From an uncultured Verrucomicrobiota bacterium (GTDB taxonomy: Bacteria; Verrucomicrobiota; Verrucomicrobiia; Opitutales; Opitutaceae), in contig CAIQAB010000009.1 in NCBI GenBank assembly GCA_903869675.1, positions 1-48,275 on the forward strand: a stretch of DNA of 48,275 bases. Direction: 5' to 3'. Below the pieces are notes generated by a model. It was not told the DNA's origin. It saw only the letters and a list, made by a program, of their open reading frames with translations, and made no database searches. The translations under genes were made by a program, and so were the position numbers. Shown here piece by piece: positions 25,476 through 34,540 of this stretch (position 1 is the first letter of the stretch; every line of letters starts with the position of its first letter).

Positions 25476-26507
25476 TTACCAATCAAGCGCAAGCATCAGG
25501 GAATTGAGCCCGCTGCCGATGCCAAGCAGCGCGACGCGGTCGCCCGATTGCACACGGCCGGACTCAATGGCGGCGGCGAGGGTGGCGGGCAGGGCCACCG
25601 AACCGGTATTTCCGAGTGTCTCAAAAGTTGAAAAATCCCTCCCTAAATCCAGACCGAGCGCCTCGTAGAGTTTGCGACGGTGGGTGCTGCCGACTTGATG
25701 ACAGATCGTGCGGTCGAAATCCGCACCGAAATCGGCAGTGAACGATCGCCACGTTTCGCGAGCCAAATCGATGCCCGCAACTAGCAAGGCCTCGCTGTCG
25801 GTCTGCATGGCTAGCGCATCTGCTCCATGGGTATCGCCCTGGCAAAGTTCACTATACTCGGTTGCGGCCCGGGCGACGCCGCCTAGCAAGCGGTGCGGCT
25901 TCACCCCTGCGGGCAGCAAAGAATGGTGACAAACTACCGCGCCGACCGCTCCGGAGCCGATGGTGAGATTGGCGAAGTAGGGCTTGATCCCGTTCCGATC
26001 CAAAGGGGCGTCGAGCAACGTGCGCAGGGTTTGTTCAACCAAGGGACCACCGTTTTCGCCCGCGCAGACCAAGGCGCAGCGGATCTGGCCGCTTTCGATC
26101 AATCCGGCCGCAACCGTCAGGGCGTTGAGCCAGCCAAGGCAGGCGTTAGAAAGGTCGAAAATCTGGGCGGTGGCAGGCAGGCCAATTTTACGGTGGGCAA
26201 AACTCGCGGTGGCCGGCTCCAACATGTCGCGGCAGACGGCGGCATGGATAAAAAGCTCAACCTGCTCAGCGTGTAGACCGGATCGCGCGAGGGCGGCACG
26301 GCCGGCAGCAGCGGAAGCATCGGAGGGGCGCGTGCCAACCGGCCAGACCCGGCGCTCGCGAATTCCAGTCATCAGCTCGAGCCGCCCCTCGGGCAGACGC
26401 AAACGCTGGTAGAGGGGCGCGAGCCGGGTCTCTATCGCCGAGGAGGTGAGCGTCTCCTCCGGGAGCGCGGTGGCGAGGGACTCGATGCAGGTATGGGCAA
26501 AGCGCAT
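25476..26507 (-). CDS. oleA: OleA-like thiolase (head-to-head acyl condensation)
   Basis: A 343-residue KAS III-like thiolase-fold enzyme. Catalytic residues are visible: C123 in 'NACLGWLNAL', H270 in 'CHQVGSTH' and N300 in 'GNTGSVALP'. E97 in 'RDMLEPATA' is exactly 26 residues before the cysteine, matching the Glu that is specific to OleA (C143/E117 in the Xanthomonas enzyme, recalled). This argues for OleA over FabH. OleA joins two acyl-CoAs to give a long beta-keto acid. It starts 4 bases after the fabI stop and precedes oleB, in a four-gene operon. Confidence 0.75.
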   Translation of the reverse strand: MRFAHTCIESLATALPEETLTSSAIETRLAPLYQRLRLPEGRLELMTGIRERRVWPVGTRPSDASAAAGRAALARSGLHAEQVELFIHAAVCRDMLEPATASFAHRKIGLPATAQIFDLSNACLGWLNALTVAAGLIESGQIRCALVCAGENGGPLVEQTLRTLLDAPLDRNGIKPYFANLTIGSGAVGAVVCHHSLLPAGVKPHRLLGGVARAATEYSELCQGDTHGADALAMQTDSEALLVAGIDLARETWRSFTADFGADFDRTICHQVGSTHRRKLYEALGLDLGRDFSTFETLGNTGSVALPATLAAAIESGRVQSGDRVALLGIGSGLNSLMLALDW

Positions 26508-26511
26508 CGGC

Positions 26512-27342
26512 TCAGTGCTTAGCCTCCAGCCTCATGGCTAGACGGATGATATCTTGGTCGAAGTAGTTAGAGCCTAAGCCCGCATCCACCACTAAGGTGG
26601 TGCCATTAATCCCTGAACTACGATCACTCAGAAGAAAGAGCACCGGATCAGCCACCTCTTGAGTTGAAAGGTTGCGCTTCCGAAAGGTGAGCTTCTCGGC
26701 GTAAAGGTAACTCTCCAAGTAACCGGGGATACCGGCCGAAGCGCTGGTCTTGAGTGGCCCCGCCCCGACGACGTTAAAACGCACTTCACCACGAGTGCCA
26801 AAGGACTTGGCAAGGAAGCGCACAGCCGATTCCAGCGCAGCCTTGATCGGTCCCATGTAGCCGTAGTTGTCCGGCGTAACTAAGAGCGAGGAGATGCCAA
26901 TGGTCACGACCGAGGCGCGCGGGGCAAAGTGGTTTTTGAAAGCATTGGTCAATTCGACCAAAGAAAAAGCGGATATCGCGGTAGCTTGGAGAAAATCCTC
27001 CCGTTTGGTCTCGTGGAATGGCTTGAACCCTTCCGCGTAGTTGGCGAAGGCGATCGAGTGAACCAACCCGTGCAAAGGCACGAGGCCCGCGGCCGCTACC
27101 TCGTCCGCGAGGCGTTCGGCCGCCCCCTTTTCCTCCACGTCGCAGACGAAGACAGGTTTTCCCGCCAGCAAGGTCTCCAGGGATTTTTTACGAGCCGCGG
27201 ATCGCACGGCGTAAACTACCCGCGCACCCTCCGCTTCGAGCGATTTGGCTACGTGCCAGGCGACACTCTTTTTGTTGGCCACGCCCTGGACGAGCACGGT
27301 CTTGCCGGTGAATTGAAGAAAATCGGGCATCTCGTCGGGCAT
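26512..27342 (-). CDS. fabI: Enoyl-ACP reductase, FabI type
   Basis: A short-chain dehydrogenase-fold protein of about 276 residues. It begins 'FLQFTGKTVLVQGVANKKSVAWHVAKSL', the glycine/Ala-rich NADH-binding start typical of FabI. It has the FabI Y-x6-K pair (Tyr and Lys in 'NYGYMGPIKAALES'), and ends with a conserved 'STQEVADPVLFLLSDRSSGINGTTLVVDAG'. FabI carries out the last reduction in each fatty-acid elongation cycle. Possible starts are GTG 27351 (4-base overlap with the fabZ stop), ATG 27342 and ATG 27330; I use 27342. Being in an operon with fabZ, oleA and oleB, it may serve a dedicated lipid product. Confidence 0.85.
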   Translation of the reverse strand: MPDEMPDFLQFTGKTVLVQGVANKKSVAWHVAKSLEAEGARVVYAVRSAARKKSLETLLAGKPVFVCDVEEKGAAERLADEVAAAGLVPLHGLVHSIAFANYAEGFKPFHETKREDFLQATAISAFSLVELTNAFKNHFAPRASVVTIGISSLLVTPDNYGYMGPIKAALESAVRFLAKSFGTRGEVRFNVVGAGPLKTSASAGIPGYLESYLYAEKLTFRKRNLSTQEVADPVLFLLSDRSSGINGTTLVVDAGLGSNYFDQDIIRLAMRLEAKH

Positions 27343-27347
27343 CCGTC

Positions 27348-27833
27348 TCACTGCTGGGTCTGTTGGGCCTGTTCAACCTGCGGCGAGCCCTCGGGGGTCT
27401 TCCAGGCTACGGTGAAATCGACGTTCAATACGCGCGTGCCGTCGGCTTTTTTGACCGCGCCACGCATCATGGTGAAGCCGGCCACTACTTCCTGACGTTT
27501 CACCTCAATGACGACGGTGTCGCCAGGATAAATCGGGGTCCGGAAACGCACGTCACTGATTTTCGAGAGCAGGGGCACGCCCGCCCCCGGCGCGGCGCCG
27601 GCAAGCTGGGCCTGACGTGCCATAAAGAGCGCTCCCGTCTGAAAGACCGCCTCACAAAGCAGCACTCCCGGGGTGATGGGCGCGCCCGGATAATGACCAG
27701 AGTAAAAACCCTCGTCAGCCCGCCAAGTGCGACGCGCCACTAGACCGGCATCGGTCTCGGAGATAATTTCGTCCACGAATAAAAACGGCGGACGGTGGGG
27801 AATAAGGGCTTGGACGGCGTCGAGGGCAGACAT
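27348..27833 (-). CDS. fabZ: FabZ-like 3-hydroxyacyl-ACP dehydratase
   Basis: A 161-residue hot-dog-fold protein. It has the FabZ active-site segment 'GHYPGAPITPGVLLCEAVFQTGALFM', with the catalytic His and Glu. 'IPHRPPFLFVDEI' marks the N-terminal strand. FabZ dehydrates beta-hydroxyacyl-ACP. The start at ATG 27833 gives 'SALDAVQALIPHR'. It is the first gene of the fabZ-fabI-oleA-oleB operon. The C terminus is a glutamine-rich tail. The 93 bases upstream hold no motif that I trust as a promoter. Confidence 0.8.
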   Translation of the reverse strand: MSALDAVQALIPHRPPFLFVDEIISETDAGLVARRTWRADEGFYSGHYPGAPITPGVLLCEAVFQTGALFMARQAQLAGAAPGAGVPLLSKISDVRFRTPIYPGDTVVIEVKRQEVVAGFTMMRGAVKKADGTRVLNVDFTVAWKTPEGSPQVEQAQQTQQ

Positions 27834-27927
27834 GTGCGGAAAGTCCAAAAGACCGGTCCGTCGGGCTCCCTGCAAGGGCGGAAATACACCCTGCTATGCC
27901 CGGGCAGGTGAACGGCAACGGGATCTG

Positions 27928-28395
27928 TTAGCGCCGGGAGTCTTGTTCGATAGAGTTCACCGCACCGTCCTTGAAGCCCACCTTGATAAATTCGCGCGCC
28001 CGGGCTTGGCGGTAGGAAAAATAATCGGAATAGAGGGGGAATCCACCAGAGTAGCGGTGGTATTCACCACGGAAAAGCGGCATGCCGTCGTAACCATCGT
28101 AGCTCGTGTAGCTCCATGTTTCCGTTTGACCGTCTGCCTCGGTGCGGACCCAGCGTTGATCAGGGTCCCCCAATGCCAAACGCACCATATCAGGGGTAAA
28201 GCCGATACCGATTTTACCGCCCCGAATCAGGGCTTGGGCTTCGGTGGACAAGGTCGCGAAGAGCCGGGCGTTACGCTTGATGCGAAGGTCGGGGCTGGCG
28301 CAGGCCGTCAGCACCCAGACACAAATAATAGCCACGATAAAGCTGCCAAACCTTAACCAGGCATGCGGACCCGGACCTTTTGTGAAACCGATCAT
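27928..28395 (-). CDS. BamE/OmlA-like lipoprotein
   Basis: A 155-residue protein with an N-terminal hydrophobic segment and a lipobox 'LTAC' (Cys32), so it is probably lipidated and placed in a membrane. The middle region contains 'ALGDPDQRWVRTEADGQTETWSY', resembling the SmpA/OmlA (BamE) fold. I do not claim it is the BAM subunit itself. The ATG at 28395 fits the signal. It is on the same strand as the small helix-turn-helix gene upstream, 81 bases apart. Function unknown beyond a likely envelope role. Confidence 0.6.
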   Translation of the reverse strand: MIGFTKGPGPHAWLRFGSFIVAIICVWVLTACASPDLRIKRNARLFATLSTEAQALIRGGKIGIGFTPDMVRLALGDPDQRWVRTEADGQTETWSYTSYDGYDGMPLFRGEYHRYSGGFPLYSDYFSYRQARAREFIKVGFKDGAVNSIEQDSRR

Positions 28396-28476
28396 GCCTC
28401 TGGGATACCGCCCCGCCTATCGGTTCGCAAGCCGCACCCGGCCCTCGCTCGCTTATCCGTCCCCGCGACAGCGCGT

Positions 28477-28950
28477 TTAGGTATTGGACCCAGACCCTGA
28501 CTGCTGGCGGTAAGCGCCTTTTTCCGCCGCCTGCACAAAGGCTTCGGTGGCACTTTTGAGTTCATCCCAGCGTGCACGGATCGCGCGGGCCTCCGGCTCC
28601 GTCACTTGCAGATCGGCACTGGCCGCCGTAATCGTGCCCAACAACTCCGCAAAGTCCTGCACGATGGCATTGGTCGCAGGCACGAGCTCCCGACCACTCG
28701 CGCACACCGTCGGATTGGCGATGAAAAAACCGCCCGCGCGAGCACTGACCCAGTGGGCTATTCGCACATCCCCCGTCGATTTGAGCAGCTGATCGATGCG
28801 ATCCAAAGGGTTACTGGAACCGCTCCCGGCGATGTCGGTCGGTGGCTCCGCCCATTTGTAAATCAACGAAAGCGATAGGCCTAGGTCGGCCGATATCTGC
28901 TTGGCGCTGGTGCGTTTGAGGACTTCTTTGAGCAACTCGTGCGATTGCAT
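28477..28950 (-). CDS. Small helix-turn-helix protein, possible regulator
   Basis: A 157-residue protein. The first ~45 residues ('[30 protein letters not shown]') look like a phage-CII/Cro-like helix-turn-helix, and the middle includes '[13 protein letters not shown]'. The rest is helical with no motif that I recognise. It starts at ATG 28950, 124 bases from the sucC start on the other strand, so it could regulate the sucCD promoter or itself. No direct evidence supports a target. Confidence 0.55.
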   Translation of the reverse strand: MQSHELLKEVLKRTSAKQISADLGLSLSLIYKWAEPPTDIAGSGSSNPLDRIDQLLKSTGDVRIAHWVSARAGGFFIANPTVCASGRELVPATNAIVQDFAELLGTITAASADLQVTEPEARAIRARWDELKSATEAFVQAAEKGAYRQQSGSGSNT

Positions 28951-29074
28951 CGCTACAAGATGCCTGGGCTATAAGCGAGAGGCAAGGCAGAGCGAATTCA
29001 TGCTAACGTCTCCTAGCGCCATCGCTTTTCGGCGTGCCAAGCCGCGTCGCCCCCCACACGGTCCGCGCTTTCGC

Positions 29075-30256
29075 ATGAACATCCACGAGTATCAGGCCAA
29101 GACCTTGTTCGAGAAATACGGGGTTCCCGTCCCCAAGGGTGCCGCCGCCAAGACCGCGGAGGAGTTCGCCACCGCACTCGCCACCCTCCCCGAGGGCCCT
29201 ACCATGGTGAAATCGCAAATCCACGCCGGCGGACGCGGAAAGGGCACCTTTACCGATGGCTACAAGGGCGGTGTGAAATTCTGCAAAACCAAGGCGGATG
29301 CCCTGGCAATCGCCGGCAAGATGCTCGGCAACACCCTCGTGACCATCCAGACCGGTCCCGCCGGGCGCAAGGTCCAGACCGTCTACTTCACCGTCGCGAG
29401 CGATATCAAAAAGGAATACTATCTCGCCATCCTGCTCGACCGCGCTTCCTCTCGCCCAGTCATAGTCGCCTCCACCGAGGGTGGCGTCGAGATCGAGAAG
29501 GTCGCCCACGATACGCCGGAGAAAATCACCAAGGTGGTCATCGACCCCTCCTACGGTGTCGCCGATTTTCAACTCCGTCAGCTCATCGCCGCCCTCGAAC
29601 TCACCGGCAACGAGGCCAAGAACGCCGCCAAGTTGATCAAGAACCTCTACACGATGTTCTGGGAGACCGACGCCGCCATGGTCGAGGTCAACCCCCTCAT
29701 CACCACTCCCGCCGGCGATGTTCTCGCCCTCGACGCCAAGGTCTCGTTCGATAGCAATGCCCTTTACCGTCACCCCGAGATCGTCGCGCTGCGCGATCTA
29801 AACGAAGAGGACCCGAAGGAGATCGAGGCCTCAAAATACGACCTGGCCTACATCGCGCTCGACGGAAATATCGCCTGTCTCGTGAACGGCGCCGGCCTCG
29901 CCATGTCCACCATGGACATCATCAAGCACTACGGTGGCAACCCCGCCAACTTCCTGGACGTAGGCGGCGGCGCCTCGAAGGAGAAGGTGATCGCCGCCTT
30001 CAAGATCATCCTGGGGGACACCAACGTCAAAGGCATCTTCGTCAACATCTTCGGCGGAATCATGGATTGTAATGTGATCGCCGAGGGAATCGTCGAGGCT
30101 GTGAAGGAAGTCGGCCTGAAACTACCCCTCGTCGTTCGTCTTGAGGGCAACAACGTCGCCAAGGGTAAGGAAACCCTCGCCGCCTCGGGCCTCGCCCTGG
30201 TCAGCGGCGACACCATGGCCGATGCCGCCCAGAAGATCGTCAAACTCGTCGCCTGA
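29075..30256 (+). CDS. sucC: Succinyl-CoA synthetase beta subunit
   Basis: A 393-residue protein starting '[21 protein letters not shown]', the standard SucC start, with an ATP-grasp domain ('[12 protein letters not shown]') and CoA-ligase domain ('[11 protein letters not shown]', '[18 protein letters not shown]'). With SucD it forms succinate and ATP from succinyl-CoA in the TCA cycle. I chose ATG 29075 because the N terminus matches; the frame opens further upstream at 28901, crossing the divergent regulator gene. No ribosome binding site is visible. Confidence 0.95.
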   Translation: MNIHEYQAKTLFEKYGVPVPKGAAAKTAEEFATALATLPEGPTMVKSQIHAGGRGKGTFTDGYKGGVKFCKTKADALAIAGKMLGNTLVTIQTGPAGRKVQTVYFTVASDIKKEYYLAILLDRASSRPVIVASTEGGVEIEKVAHDTPEKITKVVIDPSYGVADFQLRQLIAALELTGNEAKNAAKLIKNLYTMFWETDAAMVEVNPLITTPAGDVLALDAKVSFDSNALYRHPEIVALRDLNEEDPKEIEASKYDLAYIALDGNIACLVNGAGLAMSTMDIIKHYGGNPANFLDVGGGASKEKVIAAFKIILGDTNVKGIFVNIFGGIMDCNVIAEGIVEAVKEVGLKLPLVVRLEGNNVAKGKETLAASGLALVSGDTMADAAQKIVKLVA

Positions 30257-30268
30257 ACTCCTGAAAAC

Positions 30269-30378
30269 AAAGCGCGAACGCGCAAAGACGCTAAGTTCCA
30301 TCCCGAGTCCGATTCAGCGATACTGTTATCCGCAAACCCGCTTTCTCCGACCTTCGCGCCTTGGAGTCTTCGCGCTTC
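30269..30378. repeat. Imperfect inverted repeat between sucC and sucD
   Basis: Two arms of about 27 bases (30269-30295 and 30352-30378) are near reverse complements of each other, rich in the motif CGCAAAGACGC / GCGCGAA. This type of sequence (AAGCGCGAA...CGCAAAGACGC) recurs between genes in many bacterial genomes as palindromic elements (from memory). Only one copy is in the window. It could form a long stem that separates sucC from sucD expression. Confidence 0.4.
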
Positions 30379-30397
30379 AACCAACTCTTAAATTAAA

Positions 30398-31321
30398 ATG
30401 TCCATTCTGATCACCCCCGCGACCAAGATCCTCGTCCAAGGCATAACCGGAGCCTTCGGCGCCAAGCATGCCCAGCTCTCACTCGATTACGGCACGCAGC
30501 TCGTCGCCGGCGTTACCCCCGGCAAGGGCGGCCAGTTCTTCGAACACGCCGGCCATAAGGTTCCTATCTTCAACTCCGTCCACGAGGCCGCCGCCGCCAC
30601 CGGTGCGACCGTGTCCGTGATCTTCGTGCCACCCCCCTTCGCCGGAGACGCGATTCTGGAGTGCGTCGACGCCGGCCTAGACCTCGCCGTGTGCATCACC
30701 GAGGGCATTCCGATCAAGGATATGATCCGCGTGAAACGCGCCATTACCGGCAAGAAGACCCGTCTCATCGGGCCCAACTGTCCCGGCCTCGTAACTCCCG
30801 GCAACGGCGAGAAAAGCAATGGCGGTTGCCGCATAGGTATCGCCCCCGGCTACATCCACCGAAAAGGCCACGTCGGTGTCGTTTCCCGCTCCGGCACGCT
30901 TACCTACGAGGCGGTGTTCCAGATCACCTCCAAGGGCCTCGGGCAGTCAACCTCGGTCGGCATCGGCGGCGACCCGGTCAATGGCACTAGCCACCTCGAC
31001 GTAATTAAATTATTCAACGAGGATCCCGATACCAAGGGCATCATTCTCATTGGCGAGATCGGCGGCAGCGCCGAGGTCGAGGCCGCCCGTTGGATCAAAG
31101 ATCACTGCAAGAAGCCCGTCGCGGGCTTCATCGCTGGCGCCACCGCCCCCGCCGGCCGCCGCATGGGCCACGCCGGGGCCATCGTCGGCGGAGCGGAAGA
31201 CACCGCCGCCGCCAAGATCGCCGTCTTCCAGGAATGCGGCATCGAGGTCGCCGCGACCCCCACCGACATGGCTGACGCCCTTCTCCGCGCCGCCGCCAAG
31301 AAGGGCGTCTCCCTCGCCTGA
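30398..31321 (+). CDS. sucD: Succinyl-CoA synthetase alpha subunit
   Basis: A 307-residue protein of the usual SucD length. It has the CoA-binding fold near the N terminus ('[22 protein letters not shown]') and the active-site phosphohistidine (about His258) in '[13 protein letters not shown]'. It follows sucC after 141 bases that hold an inverted repeat. The 3' end is followed by an intrinsic terminator at 31353. Confidence 0.95.
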   Translation: MSILITPATKILVQGITGAFGAKHAQLSLDYGTQLVAGVTPGKGGQFFEHAGHKVPIFNSVHEAAAATGATVSVIFVPPPFAGDAILECVDAGLDLAVCITEGIPIKDMIRVKRAITGKKTRLIGPNCPGLVTPGNGEKSNGGCRIGIAPGYIHRKGHVGVVSRSGTLTYEAVFQITSKGLGQSTSVGIGGDPVNGTSHLDVIKLFNEDPDTKGIILIGEIGGSAEVEAARWIKDHCKKPVAGFIAGATAPAGRRMGHAGAIVGGAEDTAAAKIAVFQECGIEVAATPTDMADALLRAAAKKGVSLA

Positions 31322-31352
31322 TTCCCCGGAGGCCCCCGCGTTCCTCACCCGC

Positions 31353-31382
31353 AGCCCCCGGCCCTCCCGCCGGGGGCTTTTT
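31353..31382 (+). terminator. Intrinsic terminator after sucCD
   Basis: A perfect 10-base GC-rich inverted repeat (AGCCCCCGGC / GCCGGGGGCT) with a 6-base loop is followed by a run of T. It sits 31 bases after the sucD stop and separates sucD from clpP. Confidence 0.85.
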
Positions 31383-31495
31383 CTGGCCCGGCCAACGTAG
31401 CCCGCGCTCTGCAAATCCAGTTTATTTTAACGTCCCCACACGCCAAACCGCCGCCCGACTTGCCAAGCTGCCCGACTGCGCCCACGTTCCTCCCG

Positions 31496-32164
31496 ATGAC
31501 GCATTTCTCCAACCTCCACACCGGTCTCAAAGAACCCCTCGCCCCTCGCGCTGATGACGATGACGACGAGGATAGGGAGGACGAAAAGTCCGACGCGGCG
31601 GTGAAGAAAAACTCCGCCCCCCTCGCCGCCCGTATTCAAAATAAATTCATCGAGCAGCGTAAGATTTTCCTCTGGGGGCCCGTTACCGACGAGTCTGCCA
31701 AGGATATCACCGAAAAGCTCCTTTACCTCGAGGCCGAAGGCCCCGGTAAAGAAATCTTTTTCTACATCAACACCCCCGGTGGCTCCATCACAGCCGGCAT
31801 GGCTGTCTATGATACCATGCAGCTCATCAGCTCGCCTATCACCGTGATTGTCACCGGGATGGCCGCCTCGATGGGTTCCATCCTGCTCAGTGGTGCGCCC
31901 AAGGGCCGCCGCCTGCTGTTCCCCCACTCCCGCGTTCTGATTCATCAGCCCCTGATTAGCGGACGCTTCAGTGGACCCGCTTCGGACATCAACATTCAGG
32001 CTCAGGAGATGGAGAAACTCCGTTCCGAGCTAAATCTGATCCTCGCCCGCGCCTCCGGCCAGCCCCTCGAGCGTATCAATCAGGATACCGACCGCGACTT
32101 CTACCTCACCGCCACGGAAGCCATCGCCTACGGCCTCGCCGACCGCGTTGTGGATAAGCTCTGA
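31496..32164 (+). CDS. clpP: ATP-dependent Clp protease proteolytic subunit with an acidic N-terminal extension
   Basis: A 222-residue protein with the ClpP catalytic triad: S125 in 'MAASMGS', H150 in 'VLIHQP' and D201 in 'TDRDFY'. ClpP forms the cytoplasmic proteolytic barrel used with an AAA unfoldase, but no clpX or clpA is next to it. The N terminus differs from the usual ClpP: residues ~20-33 are an acidic stretch (D/E-rich) before the fold begins. ATG 31496 is chosen; the frame opens at 31460. It may be a paralogue rather than the housekeeping copy. Confidence 0.9.
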   Translation: MTHFSNLHTGLKEPLAPRADDDDDEDREDEKSDAAVKKNSAPLAARIQNKFIEQRKIFLWGPVTDESAKDITEKLLYLEAEGPGKEIFFYINTPGGSITAGMAVYDTMQLISSPITVIVTGMAASMGSILLSGAPKGRRLLFPHSRVLIHQPLISGRFSGPASDINIQAQEMEKLRSELNLILARASGQPLERINQDTDRDFYLTATEAIAYGLADRVVDKL

Positions 32165-32196
32165 GCACCCGCGCGGCACCCGGCCCCGTTGAACCT

Positions 32197-32225
32197 GCAT
32201 CGGCTCCCGGAGCCGGTGCTTTTTT
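32197..32225 (+). terminator. Intrinsic terminator after clpP
   Basis: GCATCGGCTC and GAGCCGGTGC form a 10-base stem (one G-U pair) around a 3-base loop, followed by six T. It lies 33 bases after the clpP stop and before folB. Confidence 0.85.
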
Positions 32226-32284
32226 GTGCCCATCGCGAAGCGAAACCGCCATTACTCCGACTCCACCCGACTACCAGCACCGCC

Positions 32285-32650
32285 ATGCTCGCCACCATTC
32301 GCCTCAAATCCATGCGTTTTCACGGTCGCCACGGCGTCCTTCCCGAAGAAGCCGTGCTCGGCCAGCCTTGGATTCTGGACCTTGATCTCGAGGTGGACAT
32401 CGCCCAGGCCGCCGCGACGGACGATCTTGCAGATACCGTTAATTACGCCGCCGTCTATGAACTCTGCCGCGACATCGTGACGAACGAGCGCTTTTCACTC
32501 GTGGAAGCACTCGTTAATCGCCTGCTCGCCGCCGTTCTGTCCGCCTACCCCCGCGTGCGTTCCGCCAGCCTCACCGTTCATAAGCCCCACGCGCCTATCC
32601 CCGGCGATCACGCCGGCATTTCGCTCACCGCCAAGCTCGCGCGGCCCTGA
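32285..32650 (+). CDS. folB: Dihydroneopterin aldolase
   Basis: A 121-residue protein of typical FolB length: 'FHGRHGVLPEEAVLGQPW' at the N terminus, 'TVNYAAVYELC' (active-site Tyr) and 'VHKPHAPIPG' (active-site Lys). It cleaves dihydroneopterin to 6-hydroxymethyl-dihydropterin in folate synthesis. Start ATG 32285. It begins a same-strand folate run (folB, folK, pabB, pabC) with short gaps. Confidence 0.9.
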   Translation: MLATIRLKSMRFHGRHGVLPEEAVLGQPWILDLDLEVDIAQAAATDDLADTVNYAAVYELCRDIVTNERFSLVEALVNRLLAAVLSAYPRVRSASLTVHKPHAPIPGDHAGISLTAKLARP

Positions 32651-32673
32651 TCCAGTCGCAGTCCCCCTTAATC

Positions 32674-33165
32674 GTGCTCGCCACCGCCGTCTCCGCCTAC
32701 ATCGCCCTCGGCTCCAATCTCGGCGATCGACACGCCCATCTCGCCGCCGCGCTGGTCGCCCTCGCCGCGCTGCCCGGCACCCGTCTGCTAAACGTCTCCC
32801 CGATCTACGAAACCGCCCCGCTGGGGCCTGCCGGCCAACAGGATTACCTCAACTCCGTCGCCTGCCTAGCCACCACCCTAGCGCCTCATGCCCTGCTGGA
32901 TGCCCTGCTGCTGATCGAGCAGTCCCGTGGCCGCATCCGCCGCGAACGCTGGGGCCCGCGCACTCTGGATCTAGACCTGCTCCTGCACGGTGAAACCGCC
33001 CTCCAGGACGCGCAACTCACCCTGCCCCACCCCGCCATGCTGGAACGCGCTTTCGTCCTGACCCCGCTGCACGATCTCGCCCCCGGGCTCGTTCTCGCAG
33101 GGCGCACCGTCGCGCAACACCTCTCCGTGCTCGATCGTTCCGGTGTTCGTCCAGCCGCTCTCTGA
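32674..33165 (+). CDS. folK: Hydroxymethyldihydropterin pyrophosphokinase
   Basis: A 163-residue protein with the FolK signatures: 'ALGSNLGDR', 'PIYETAPLGPAGQQDYLN' and 'RERWGPRTLDLDLLL', which hold the pterin and ATP. It transfers pyrophosphate to the product of FolB, the step after folB in the pathway, and sits 23 bases after it. The start is a GTG at 32674. The dihydropteroate synthase gene (folP) is not in the window. Confidence 0.93.
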   Translation: MLATAVSAYIALGSNLGDRHAHLAAALVALAALPGTRLLNVSPIYETAPLGPAGQQDYLNSVACLATTLAPHALLDALLLIEQSRGRIRRERWGPRTLDLDLLLHGETALQDAQLTLPHPAMLERAFVLTPLHDLAPGLVLAGRTVAQHLSVLDRSGVRPAAL

Positions 33166-33184
33166 CTGCCCCTCCTCCATTCGC

Positions 33185-34489
33185 ATGCGACCGCCACCAC
33201 TTGTGGAAACCCTGCCGCCCGGCGCCTGTCCGGCGCCCGCGGAGCTTTTTGCAATATTTTCCACCCGACCTGGCTGCGTTTTTCTGGATTCGGCGCTAAC
33301 GTCTGCAAACACGCGCTATAGTATCCTCGCCTGCGAGCCCGCGTTAGTCATCCGAGGCAATACCAGCCAACTGCCGCGCCTGCGCGCCGAACTCGCGGCA
33401 CGCGCCATCGCTCCCGAGCCAGGCCTGCCCTTCGCCGGCGGCGCTATTGGCTACTTTAGTTATGAATACGGCGCAGCCCAAGATGGTGTGCAAGCCACCG
33501 CCTGCACCCCGCCAGAAACGGCGTTGGCATTTGGCCTCTACGACTCCGCCGTTGTCCACGACCATGTGACCGGAGCTACCCGCCTAGTCGCGCAAGACGC
33601 AACCGGCCTCGCCCGCTTGCGCGGCTTGGTCAATGCGCCACCGCCGCCGCCCGCCCCTTATACTACGGGTGATCTCGTCGGCGATCTCGCGCCCCGAGTC
33701 TACACCGAAACCATAGAACGCATTCGCGCCTACATCGCCGCTGGCGATGTGTATCAGGTAAACTTCACCCAGCGCTTCTCCGCTCCCTTTACCGGGGCCG
33801 CCGCCGGTCTTTATCTCCACCTGCGCTCACTCAGTCCCGCGCCACACGCCGCATACTTGGATTTTGGCGACCACCAAATCGTCTCCAGCACCCCGGAACG
33901 CCTGCTGCGCGTAGCGGGGCGCGTGCTCGAAACCCGGCCGATCAAAGGGACCGTCGCCCGGCTCGCCGACCCCGTTGCCGACGCCGGTCAGCGTGCCCGC
34001 CTGCTCTGCAGCGCGAAGGATCACGCCGAGTTGCTCATGATCGTGGATCTTGCCCGCAACGATCTCGGACGCGTATGCGTGCCGGGTAGCGTGCATGTCG
34101 CCGCGCGCCACGACTTGGAGACCTTCGCGACCGTGCACCACCTCGTGGCCACCGTGCGCGGCGAGCTTGCCCCGGGGCTAGATCGCTTCGATGCCTTGCG
34201 GGCACTGCACCCTGGCGGCAGTATCACCGGTGCGCCGAAAATCCGCGCCATGCAAATTATCGCCGAACTGGAGCCCGTGGCCCGCCAAGCCTATACGGGG
34301 GCGCTCGGCTATCTCGGCTACGATGGCGATGCCGACCTCGCCATCGCGATCCGCACCATCACCTGCGCCGGCGGTCGCGCAAGCTACCACGTGGGCGGCG
34401 GTATTACGTGGGACAGCGACGCCCCCGCTGAATACGAGGAAACTCAACACAAGGGCCGTGCCATGCGTGAAGCCCTTACCAACGGGTGA
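33185..34489 (+). CDS. pabB: Aminodeoxychorismate synthase component I
   Basis: A chorismate-binding enzyme of about 434 residues with the PabB-specific lysine motif 'PIKGT' (about K254), 'HAELLMIVDLARNDLGRV' and 'HPGGSITGAPKIRAM'. It makes 4-amino-4-deoxychorismate for p-aminobenzoate synthesis. The PIKGT lysine points to PabB, not anthranilate synthase (TrpE, PIAGT). No pabA glutaminase gene is adjacent. ATG 33185 is preferred over the frame opening at 33143, which overlaps folK. Confidence 0.9.
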   Translation: MRPPPLVETLPPGACPAPAELFAIFSTRPGCVFLDSALTSANTRYSILACEPALVIRGNTSQLPRLRAELAARAIAPEPGLPFAGGAIGYFSYEYGAAQDGVQATACTPPETALAFGLYDSAVVHDHVTGATRLVAQDATGLARLRGLVNAPPPPPAPYTTGDLVGDLAPRVYTETIERIRAYIAAGDVYQVNFTQRFSAPFTGAAAGLYLHLRSLSPAPHAAYLDFGDHQIVSSTPERLLRVAGRVLETRPIKGTVARLADPVADAGQRARLLCSAKDHAELLMIVDLARNDLGRVCVPGSVHVAARHDLETFATVHHLVATVRGELAPGLDRFDALRALHPGGSITGAPKIRAMQIIAELEPVARQAYTGALGYLGYDGDADLAIAIRTITCAGGRASYHVGGGITWDSDAPAEYEETQHKGRAMREALTNG

Positions 34490-34540
34490 ACAAGCCCAGT
34501 CGCCTCCTTCCCCCTTGTTAACACTGGTCAGCTTTTTTCC

